Assembly: GCA_944321085.1 (NCBI GenBank) | Contig: CALUJY010000001.1 | Location: 154,671 to 218,670, forward strand | Length of the DNA stretch: 64,000 nucleotides | Source: an uncultured Barnesiella sp. | GTDB taxonomy: Bacteria; Bacteroidota; Bacteroidia; Bacteroidales; Barnesiellaceae_A | Direction of reading: 5' to 3' | Shown here: in pieces, positions 47,249 through 54,936 of the stretch | Position numbering within the stretch: the first letter of the stretch is position 1 | Layout: each line of letters opens with the position of its first letter | Position numbers and translations under genes: made by a program | Notes under the pieces: model-generated | The model's database searches: none | Seen by the model: only the letters and a program-made list of their open reading frames with translations | What the model was told of the DNA's origin: nothing

Positions 47249-47285
47249 GCCGCCCGGCGTCTTGGTTATGCCGGGCGGCCTTTCC
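47249..47285 (+). terminator. GC-rich terminator-like hairpin inside PUL2
   Basis: GCCGCCCGGC (47249-47258) and GCCGGGCGGC (47270-47279) form a perfect 10-bp stem with an 11-nt loop, followed by CTTTCCC. The weak T-run suggests a partial terminator or an RNA-stabilising structure between the SusCD/GH5 part and the GH2 part of the locus. Confidence 0.65.
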
Positions 47286-47316
47286 CGGAAAATCTGCTTA
47301 AATTTTTTACCACCCG

Positions 47317-49878
47317 ATGAAACGCTTGATGGATGTGACCGTTGCTCTGTGGATGCTCACGATGCTGTTACCCGAGAGTATTTCTGCCCAAATGTCGATG
47401 GACGAAGCCGACCGCGCAGCTTTTGCAGCCGTAACTTCGCCTTTGGCAGCTGACGCCGCCTTTATGCAGCCGACTGTCATGCCCGATACTACGGTCATGC
47501 CGGCAGCAAAGAGCCTTTCATTGTCGGGCGAATGGAGCTTGGCTCCCGACGACGGCGATGGCCATGCGCTTTGGGACGAGGCTGTGACAGCCCATGTTCC
47601 CGGTACGGTGCATCGCGCACTCTTCGAGCAAGGAATTATTCCCGACCCGATGGTGGGACGCAACGACTCTATTGCCGAAAAGTGTTCATACAAATGTTGG
47701 TGGTATAAGAAAACCTTTACATACGACGGTTCTTTGCACGACCCGCTGCTCACTTTCGAGGGCGTGGCTAATCGTTGCAAAGTGTGGCTCAACGGTAAAC
47801 TCTTGGGCGAGCACGAGGGTATGTTCGGCGGTCCCGATTTCGATGTGAAACGGGCTCTTAAAAAAGGTGAGAACATTCTTGTGGTTCGTCTCGACTCCAT
47901 TCCCCAAACCTATCTTGGCGGCTGGCCTGCCACGGCAAACGAAGCGTGGAAGTACTCTGTCGTCATTAACTGCGTCTATGGATGGCATTATGCCAAAATC
48001 CCGTCGCTGGGCATTTGGCAGCCTGTGGCTCTGCGTGAGCGTCCGGCTGTACGCATAGAAAATCCCTTTATTGCCACTCGCTCGGTCGATGGCGATATGC
48101 GCTTGGTTGCCGACTTGAAAGGCAAGGCCTCGGCGGCCGAGTTGACACTTATTGTGAAACCTCTTCATTTCGAGGGCAAGACTCAGGTTTTCGGTCACAC
48201 TGTCAAAGGCGGTGCGAAACAGCTTGCTTTCGATTTCAAAATAGACCAACCCGCTCTTTGGTGGCCTAACGGCATGGGCGGGCAGCCCCTTTATGAGGCT
48301 ATTGTAATACTTTCGTCGCAAGGCCGTAAGGTGTGTGCGACGCGCCTTACTTTCGGTGTGCGTACTATCGAGATGCGCCCCTTCCCCGAAGGGGCTGCTC
48401 CCGACAAATATAATTGGACTTTTGTCATCAATGGCAAACCGCTTTTTGTCAAGGGTACGGGATGGTGCACGGCCGATGCTTTGCTCGATTGCTCGCGCGA
48501 ACGTTATGCCCGTTTCTTGCACATAGCCAAGCTCCAAAATATACAAATGCTGCGTGCATGGGGCGGCGGGATGCCCGAGACCGATACTTTCTACAATCTT
48601 TGTGACAGCCTCGGCATTATGGTTATGCAAGAGTGGCCTACGGCTTGGAACAGTCACAATACGCAACCTGCCGCGATGCTGCGCGAAACAGTGACGCGCA
48701 ACACGTTGCGTCTGCGCAACCATCCGTCGCTTGTGATGTGGGGTGCGGGCAACGAATCGGACAAGCCGTTTGGTGAGGCGATAGATATGATGGGGCGTGC
48801 CGCCATAGAACTCGACGGTTCTCGTCCCTTCCATCGCGGTGAGGCGTGGGGCGGCAGCCTTCACAACTATAATTGCTGGTGGGATAATTATCACTTGAAT
48901 CACAATCTCAACATGACGGCACCATTCTGGGGCGAGTTCGGTATTCCTTCGCTGCCCGTATGCGAGTCGGTGTTGCGCTATCTCGATGGCGAGGAGTTCG
49001 TGTGGAAACCCGCTGCCGAAAGCAATTTCACTCATCACACCCCCATTTTCGGCACGAACGACGAAATAAACCGTTTGGAACAGTATGCCGGCTATTTTAT
49101 GCCGACCGATTCGTTACACAACATCGTGTTCGGCTCGCAGTTGGCACAGGTGGTGGGCGTGTGCCACACGCTCGAACGTGCCCGCACGATGTGGCCGCAT
49201 ACGACCGGTGCGCTTTATTATAAGATGAACGATAACTATCCCGGGCTCTCATGGTCGTGCGTCGATTACTATGGGGCGATAAAGCCGTTGCATTACTTCG
49301 CCCGCCGCTCATTTGCTCCCGTTGCATCGGTAATCCTTTTCGACCGTACCAATATGGCTTGTCAGGATGTGACTTTGCCGCATTACCTGCTCGACGACAA
49401 CGAAACATTAGCCGGCGACTCGGTAACGGTTGCTTGGGCAGTATATAACGAGAAAATGGAAGCCGTAGCAGATACCGCATATAGCTGCCTTGCCACGGGT
49501 AAGGTGCAGCGCCTGCCGGATATACACCTCACGACGGACGATACACATGCTTTGTTGCTCCTTTTCAAAAGCGATGTACGCGATGCGCAGGGTAATCTGC
49601 TGGCGCGTAATTGGTATTTCGCCAATTACGAAACCCGTCCCGGTGTCATCTTACAGGCTCGGAAAACGACCTTGCAATATCGTCGCGAAGGCAACGACAT
49701 CGTAATTACCAATACCGGCGATGTACCGGCGTTTGGCGTGACGGTGAGCGTACCGGGTAAAGCCTCGCAGCTGTTGCTCTCTGACAACTACCTGTGGATA
49801 GATGCCGGCGAGACCGTGCGTGTGAGCATAAACCTCGATGCCCCTGTTACGGTGTCGGCATGGAATATACAACACTAA
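47317..49878 (+). CDS. GH2 beta-mannosidase-like enzyme
   Basis: An 853-residue secreted GH2 protein. The signal peptide ends near SISAQ (residue 25). A sugar-binding domain (SLSGEWSLAPDDGDG, VPGTVHRALFEQGIIPDPM) and an immunoglobulin-like domain precede the TIM barrel. FVKGTGWCTADAL, LRAWGGGMPETDTFYNLCDSLG and VMQEWP are typical of the mannosidase branch of GH2 rather than galactosidases. Acid/base is E480 (GAGNES) and nucleophile is E540 (WGEFG). The second residue of the nucleophile motif and length agree with periplasmic beta-mannosidases of Bacteroidales. In PUL2 it would remove mannose from the non-reducing end of imported oligosaccharides. Confidence 0.9.
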   Translation: MKRLMDVTVALWMLTMLLPESISAQMSMDEADRAAFAAVTSPLAADAAFMQPTVMPDTTVMPAAKSLSLSGEWSLAPDDGDGHALWDEAVTAHVPGTVHRALFEQGIIPDPMVGRNDSIAEKCSYKCWWYKKTFTYDGSLHDPLLTFEGVANRCKVWLNGKLLGEHEGMFGGPDFDVKRALKKGENILVVRLDSIPQTYLGGWPATANEAWKYSVVINCVYGWHYAKIPSLGIWQPVALRERPAVRIENPFIATRSVDGDMRLVADLKGKASAAELTLIVKPLHFEGKTQVFGHTVKGGAKQLAFDFKIDQPALWWPNGMGGQPLYEAIVILSSQGRKVCATRLTFGVRTIEMRPFPEGAAPDKYNWTFVINGKPLFVKGTGWCTADALLDCSRERYARFLHIAKLQNIQMLRAWGGGMPETDTFYNLCDSLGIMVMQEWPTAWNSHNTQPAAMLRETVTRNTLRLRNHPSLVMWGAGNESDKPFGEAIDMMGRAAIELDGSRPFHRGEAWGGSLHNYNCWWDNYHLNHNLNMTAPFWGEFGIPSLPVCESVLRYLDGEEFVWKPAAESNFTHHTPIFGTNDEINRLEQYAGYFMPTDSLHNIVFGSQLAQVVGVCHTLERARTMWPHTTGALYYKMNDNYPGLSWSCVDYYGAIKPLHYFARRSFAPVASVILFDRTNMACQDVTLPHYLLDDNETLAGDSVTVAWAVYNEKMEAVADTAYSCLATGKVQRLPDIHLTTDDTHALLLLFKSDVRDAQGNLLARNWYFANYETRPGVILQARKTTLQYRREGNDIVITNTGDVPAFGVTVSVPGKASQLLLSDNYLWIDAGETVRVSINLDAPVTVSAWNIQH

Positions 49879-49899
49879 ATTACATAAAAACAGAAGAAT

Positions 49900-50967
49900 A
49901 TGAACGCAAAATTCTACCTCGTTGCTCTCTCGCTCGTAGCCTTGGCTGCGTGTGCTCCTAAAAACGGGACATCGGATGATGCTGCACAAAATGCCTATAC
50001 TTGTGCGTTGCAACCTTTTGGTATCAATATCGCTTGTGCCGAGTTCGGTTCTCGTTTCCCCGGCGTTTGCAATACCGATTACGGATATCCTACGGCTGCC
50101 GACCTCAGTTATTGGCACGAAAAAGGGTTGCAGTTGGTGCGTATGCCCTTCAAGTGGGAGCGTTTGCAGTATGAACTCGATGGCGAACTGAATGCCGGTG
50201 ACTTGGCGCAGATGAAAGCCTTCATCGCTGCGGCAGACTCGTTGGGTATGATGGTGCTTCCTGACTTGCACAACTATTGTCGTCGTTATCACAACGGCGA
50301 CCATCGTGTCATAGGGCAGGAGGGTATCGCCATAGCTCACTATGCCTCTTTCTGGAAGCAGATGGCTGCCGAGCTGAAAGATTTCGATAACATATACGGT
50401 TACGGCCTGATGAATGAGCCGCACGACCTTCCCGACTCTATATATTGGTTCGATATGGCGCAAGCAGCCATAGACTCTATTCGCACCGTCGATAATGTGA
50501 CGCCCATTTTCGTGGGTGGCAATAATTGGAGTTCGGCCGCAAAATGGCGTACCGAGAGCGATACGCTGAAATATCTTGTCGACCCCGCCGACAAGTTGGT
50601 GTTTGAGGCACATTGTTATTTCGATGCCGATAACTCGGGTACGTACAAATATAGTTACGAGGAGGAGGGCGGCACGCCTACCAAAGGGGTAGAATTGGTA
50701 ACGCCTTTTGTATCGTGGCTCGAAGAGAACGATTTGCGTGGATTCGTAGGCGAGTATGGTGTGCCCGATAACGACCCCCGCTGGTTGGTTACGCTCGATA
50801 ACTTCCTCGACTTTTTGTCCCTTCATGGCGTCAACGGTACCTATTGGGCATCCGGCTCATGGTGGGACAGCCAAGCTGTGATGGTTATTCCTACTTATAA
50901 AGGCGGCGATGAGCTTCCGCAAGTTGCCATTCTTGAAAAATATACCGAAACCAAAATCGCCCGATAA
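49900..50967 (+). CDS. GH5 lipoprotein endo-glycanase 2
   Basis: A 355-residue lipoprotein (LAAC, Cys18), paralogous to the GH5 at 46120 over its whole barrel: FGINIACAEFGSRFPGV, LVRMPFKWERLQYELDGEL, YGYGLMNEPHD with acid/base E173, and GFVGEYGVPDND with nucleophile E285. The shared GYP..ADL, FK/RWER and EYGVPD motifs show an old duplication, now separated by the GH2 gene. The region around residues 130-145 is shorter than in the paralogue, which may change the substrate cleft. Its stop overlaps the next start by 1 bp (TAATG). Confidence 0.88.
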   Translation: MNAKFYLVALSLVALAACAPKNGTSDDAAQNAYTCALQPFGINIACAEFGSRFPGVCNTDYGYPTAADLSYWHEKGLQLVRMPFKWERLQYELDGELNAGDLAQMKAFIAAADSLGMMVLPDLHNYCRRYHNGDHRVIGQEGIAIAHYASFWKQMAAELKDFDNIYGYGLMNEPHDLPDSIYWFDMAQAAIDSIRTVDNVTPIFVGGNNWSSAAKWRTESDTLKYLVDPADKLVFEAHCYFDADNSGTYKYSYEEEGGTPTKGVELVTPFVSWLEENDLRGFVGEYGVPDNDPRWLVTLDNFLDFLSLHGVNGTYWASGSWWDSQAVMVIPTYKGGDELPQVAILEKYTETKIAR

Positions 50968-52319
50968 TGTATCGCTCCCTCCTATTTGCCATAGTAACAG
51001 CCATAGCGGCTGCCTTCCATGCTTATGCAACGGAAGGCGGAGCAGTGCCATTTGCCCATGGCCGGTTGTGTGTTGACAAGTCGCAGCGTTATCTATGCCA
51101 CGAGGACGGCACCCCGTTCCTCTATCTCGGTGATACGGCATGGGAGCTTTTTGCCCGTCTTACGACCGACGAAGCCGCAACTTATTTCGAAAATCGTCGG
51201 CTCAAAGGCTTTACTGTCATACAAGCCGTTATTTATACCGAGTTGGACGATACGGTATCCTCGGTAGGTGTCCCGCAGTGGGTGGACGGTGATGTTACCC
51301 GCATTCATCCCCGTTATCTGCAACACATCGATTCGGTGATTGACCTTGCGGCAAGTAAGGGATTGTATATAGCCCTTCTGCCTACATGGGGCGATAAGGT
51401 CGATAAGCAGTGGGGCAAGGGTCCCGTTTTGTTCGATGTCCGCAATGCTCGTGCGTATGGCCGGATGCTGGGTAAGCATTATGCCGCAAAATCAAATATC
51501 ATTTGGGTTATCGGCGGCGACCGTGGCGGCGACGGTAATAACAAGACGGTGTGGAATGCCATGGCCGAGGGCATCAAGGAATGTGACGGCAACCACCTTA
51601 TGACGTATCATCCGCATGGCGAGCATTCATCGTCATTCTGGTTTCACGACGAGGAGTGGCTCGATTTCAACATGTTCCAAAGCGGACATTGCCAAGACTC
51701 ATACGAGATATATCGCCGCTTGCTTCTTCCCGACTACGACCGCCGACCGGCGAAACCTGTCATGGATGGAGAACCCCGTTACGAGAATATCCCATACGAT
51801 TTCAATCCCCGCAACCGTCGCTTCGACGATTACGATGTGCGCAAGTCGCTCTATCAATCTATGCTGAGCGGAGCGTGCGGCTACACGTATGGCTGCAACG
51901 ATATATGGCAGATGTACTCCCCCGGATATGAGGCAAAATGCGATGCCAACCGTTATTGGTACCTCTCGCTCGATGCTCCCGGCGCAGCACAATTGGCACA
52001 CTTCCGCCGCCTGTGGCTTACTTTCCCCTTTGTCGAGGCAAAGCCTTTGGCCGATGTGATAAGGCCGGCCAGCGGTTATGGAGGCGATGCGGCGGTAGCT
52101 TTCGGCAACGATGCTTTTGTGTTGTGCTATTTCCCCGAGGGGACGACGTGGAACATTTCGTTGCCCGATGCTTGGCAGGGAGTAACATACACCTTGGCAT
52201 GGTTCTCGCCGGTGACAGGTGTCGTTTACGAAGCCGGTGCAGACAATCGCACCCTTTTTGAAGTGAATATACCCTCGGCCGATATACATAAAGATTGGGT
52301 ATTAATGATAAAGAAGTGA
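50967..52319 (+). CDS. GH140-like (DUF4038) secreted glycoside hydrolase
   Basis: A 450-residue protein with a Sec signal peptide (FAIVTAIAAAFHAYATE). It follows the DUF4038 / apiosidase-like pattern: LCVDKSQRYLCHEDGTPFLYLGDTAWELFARL, FTVIQAVIY, GLYIALLPTWGD, WVIGGDRGGD, NHLMTYHPHGEHSS and KPVMDGEPRYENIP, where D182 region and E268-like acidic residues are the likely catalytic pair. The C-terminal 90 residues match the putative collagen-binding-type beta domain that usually accompanies DUF4038. The founding GH140 enzyme cleaves apiose from rhamnogalacturonan II, but the wider family acts on other glycans, so apiose specificity is not claimed. It overlaps the GH5 stop by 1 bp. Confidence 0.82.
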   Translation: MYRSLLFAIVTAIAAAFHAYATEGGAVPFAHGRLCVDKSQRYLCHEDGTPFLYLGDTAWELFARLTTDEAATYFENRRLKGFTVIQAVIYTELDDTVSSVGVPQWVDGDVTRIHPRYLQHIDSVIDLAASKGLYIALLPTWGDKVDKQWGKGPVLFDVRNARAYGRMLGKHYAAKSNIIWVIGGDRGGDGNNKTVWNAMAEGIKECDGNHLMTYHPHGEHSSSFWFHDEEWLDFNMFQSGHCQDSYEIYRRLLLPDYDRRPAKPVMDGEPRYENIPYDFNPRNRRFDDYDVRKSLYQSMLSGACGYTYGCNDIWQMYSPGYEAKCDANRYWYLSLDAPGAAQLAHFRRLWLTFPFVEAKPLADVIRPASGYGGDAAVAFGNDAFVLCYFPEGTTWNISLPDAWQGVTYTLAWFSPVTGVVYEAGADNRTLFEVNIPSADIHKDWVLMIKK

Positions 52320-52345
52320 AGAATATAAAACTATAAATGCTTATC

Positions 52346-53521
52346 ATGGAACATAAGACATTAGCAGAATTAGAGCAGAAATATGAGGCTCTTATCACAC
52401 GTAAAAATGTACGATTGGAGAGTGAAAACGGTATCTATAACCGATATGAATATCCTGTGTTGACGGCAGCTCATGCGCCTCTGATATGGCGTTATGACTT
52501 TAATCCGCAAACCAACCCCTTTATGGAAGAACGCATCGGCGTGAATGCCGTGATGAACTCGGGAGCTGTGAAGCTCAACGGCAAGTATTACCTTATGGCA
52601 CGGGTCGAAGGTGTTGACCGCAAATCGTTCTTTGCCATAGCCGAGAGCGACAGCCCTGTCGACGGTTTCCGCTTTTGGGACTTCCCCGTACTTATGCCCG
52701 AGACCGATGTCCCCGATACGAACATGTATGATGCCCGTATCACGGTGCACGAGGACGGTTGGATTTATGCCATCTTCTGCGCCGAGCGCAAAGACCCTGC
52801 TGCCAAACCGGGCGACCTCTCGTCGGCCGTAGCTTCGGCCGGTATAGCCCGTACCAAAGACCTCGTGAATTGGGAGCGCTTGCCCGACCTGAAAACCGCC
52901 AGCCAGCAACGCAATGTGGTTTTGCACCCCGAGTTTGTCAATGGGAAATATGCTCTCTACACCCGTCCGCAAGATGGATTTATCGATATTTGTAAGGGCG
53001 GTGGCATAGGTTTTGCGTTGGTCGACGATATGTGCAATGCCGTTGTCGATGACGAGAAAATCATTAACTTCCGTCAGTATCACACCATCAAAGAGGTGAA
53101 AAACGGCGAAGGTCCGCATCCCATCAAGACTTCTCGCGGATGGCTGCATTTGGCACACGGTGTGCGTTATTGTGCTGCCGGTTTGCGTTATGTACTCTAT
53201 CTTTATGTAACTTCGTTGGACGATCCTACGAAGGTGATAGCCGAGCCTGCCGGATATTTCATGGCTCCCATCGGCGAAGAGCGGGTCGGCGATGTGTCGA
53301 ACGTGCTTTTCACCAACGGCTGGATAGAAGATAACGGCAAGGTATATATCTACTATGCTTCGTGCGACACGCGCATGCACGTCGCCGAATCGACGGTCGA
53401 TCTCCTGCTCGACTATTGTTTCAACACACCGGCCGATGGATTGCGCTCTATTTGTTCCGTGAAGAATATATATCGTTTGGTAGAGTCTAACAAAGCCTAT
53501 TTGGCTGCACAGAAAGGTTGA
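52346..53521 (+). CDS. 4-O-beta-D-mannosyl-D-glucose phosphorylase (GH130)
   Basis: A 391-residue cytosolic enzyme that phosphorolyses mannosyl-beta-1,4-glucose to alpha-mannose-1-phosphate and glucose. It matches the characterised Bacteroides fragilis enzyme closely along its length as I recall it: [50 protein letters not shown] with catalytic Asp129, [39 protein letters not shown] and [15 protein letters not shown]. No signal peptide. An ATG three codons upstream (52337) is an alternative start. It overlaps the symporter gene by 4 bp, as expected for a sugar importer and its first intracellular enzyme. The mannobiose 2-epimerase usually paired with it is not in this window. Confidence 0.93.
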   Translation: MEHKTLAELEQKYEALITRKNVRLESENGIYNRYEYPVLTAAHAPLIWRYDFNPQTNPFMEERIGVNAVMNSGAVKLNGKYYLMARVEGVDRKSFFAIAESDSPVDGFRFWDFPVLMPETDVPDTNMYDARITVHEDGWIYAIFCAERKDPAAKPGDLSSAVASAGIARTKDLVNWERLPDLKTASQQRNVVLHPEFVNGKYALYTRPQDGFIDICKGGGIGFALVDDMCNAVVDDEKIINFRQYHTIKEVKNGEGPHPIKTSRGWLHLAHGVRYCAAGLRYVLYLYVTSLDDPTKVIAEPAGYFMAPIGEERVGDVSNVLFTNGWIEDNGKVYIYYASCDTRMHVAESTVDLLLDYCFNTPADGLRSICSVKNIYRLVESNKAYLAAQKG

Positions 53522-54936
53522 TGATGGAAAAAGAAAACGTAAGAATAAGTGAAAAGATAGGTTATGGATTGGGTGATGCAGCTTCCTCGATGTTTTGGAA
53601 GCTCTTCACCATGTATCTGCTCTTTTTCTATACCGATGTCGTAGGCTTGTCGGCAGCCGCCGTAGGTACGATGTTTCTGGTAACCCGTATTTGGGATACA
53701 TTCCTCGACCCCTTTATCGGCGTGCTGGGCGACCGTACCGAGAGCCGTTGGGGTAAATTCCGTCCCTATCTTCTGTGGGTTGCCGTGCCGTTTGGTATTT
53801 GCGGTATCCTTACCTTCTCTACCATCGGCGGCAGCGAGACGGCCAAGCTCGTCTATGCCTATATCACCTATACCATTATGATGATGGTGTACTCGCTCAT
53901 CAATGTGCCTTATGCTTCGTTGTTGGGAGTGATGTCGGCCAACCCGCAAACCCGTACCGAGTTCTCGTCCTACCGCATGTCGTTTGCCTTCGGCGGTTCT
54001 ATCCTTGTGTTGGCTTTGGTAGAGCCTCTCACGGGTTTGTTCAGCAATATGCGTCTGACGCCCGAGGGCACTCCCTCCATGCAGTTCGGCTGGCAGATGG
54101 CAGCTGTGGTTTTTGCCGTCATGGCGGTAGTGATGTTCTTCCTCACCTTCGCGCTTACCAAAGAGCGCATACGTCCTATCAAAGAGGAGCGCGGCGCTCT
54201 CAAAAACGACCTCAAAGACCTTGCCCGCAACAAACCGTGGTGGATACTGTTGGTGGCAAGCGTGATGACGCTTGTGTTCAACTCTATACGTGACGGTGCG
54301 GCCATATATTACTTCAAGTATTATATACCCGACTCGGCCGGATGGTCGTTCTCGTTCTTCTCTACCTCGCTTACGTTGGTTACCATCTATTTGGTGTTGG
54401 GACAGGCATTCAATATCGTCGGTATTTTGTGCGTACCCGCTCTTACGCGTCGCATCGGCAAGAAGATGACCTACTTCTCGGCCATGGCCGGCGCTACGGT
54501 ACTGAGCATCATATTCTATTTTATTTCGAAAGATATGATTCCGCTCATCCTGCTCATGCAGGTACTCATCAGTTTCTGTGCCGGTATCGTGTCGCCGCTC
54601 ATGTGGTCGATGTATGCCGATATAGCCGATTACTCCGAGTGGAAAACAGGCCGTCGTGCTACGGGGCTTATCTTCTCCTCATCGTCCATGTCGCAAAAGT
54701 TGGGGTGGACGATAGGCGGTTCGCTCAGCGGTTGGCTGCTTTTCTATTTCGGTTTCGAGGCCAATACGGTACAGACGGGAGCCGCCCTCAACGGTATTCT
54801 TCTCATGATGAGTATCCTACCGGCTTGCGCAACGCTTATATCGGCGCTCTTTGTATTCCGTTATCCTCTCGATGAGAAGAAGATGAGCGAAATATCGAAC
54901 GATTTACAGGCTCGCAGAATTGCAGAAAAAGTATGA
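53518..54936 (+). CDS. GPH-family sugar:cation symporter
   Basis: A 472-residue inner-membrane transporter with 12 predicted helices. Motifs of the glycoside-pentoside-hexuronide family are [16 protein letters not shown] at the N-terminus, [41 protein letters not shown] and [26 protein letters not shown] in the C-terminal half. Overlaps of 4 bp with both the phosphorylase and GH78 genes indicate translational coupling. It is inferred to import the mannosyl-glucose or mannobiose that the phosphorylase consumes. Confidence 0.93.
   Translation: MMMEKENVRISEKIGYGLGDAASSMFWKLFTMYLLFFYTDVVGLSAAAVGTMFLVTRIWDTFLDPFIGVLGDRTESRWGKFRPYLLWVAVPFGICGILTFSTIGGSETAKLVYAYITYTIMMMVYSLINVPYASLLGVMSANPQTRTEFSSYRMSFAFGGSILVLALVEPLTGLFSNMRLTPEGTPSMQFGWQMAAVVFAVMAVVMFFLTFALTKERIRPIKEERGALKNDLKDLARNKPWWILLVASVMTLVFNSIRDGAAIYYFKYYIPDSAGWSFSFFSTSLTLVTIYLVLGQAFNIVGILCVPALTRRIGKKMTYFSAMAGATVLSIIFYFISKDMIPLILLMQVLISFCAGIVSPLMWSMYADIADYSEWKTGRRATGLIFSSSSMSQKLGWTIGGSLSGWLLFYFGFEANTVQTGAALNGILLMMSILPACATLISALFVFRYPLDEKKMSEISNDLQARRIAEKV

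Noticed and set aside
47262-47453. 63-residue plus frame starting in the intra-PUL2 hairpin
   Set aside because: Starts inside the hairpin and overlaps the GH2 gene in another frame; no supporting features.
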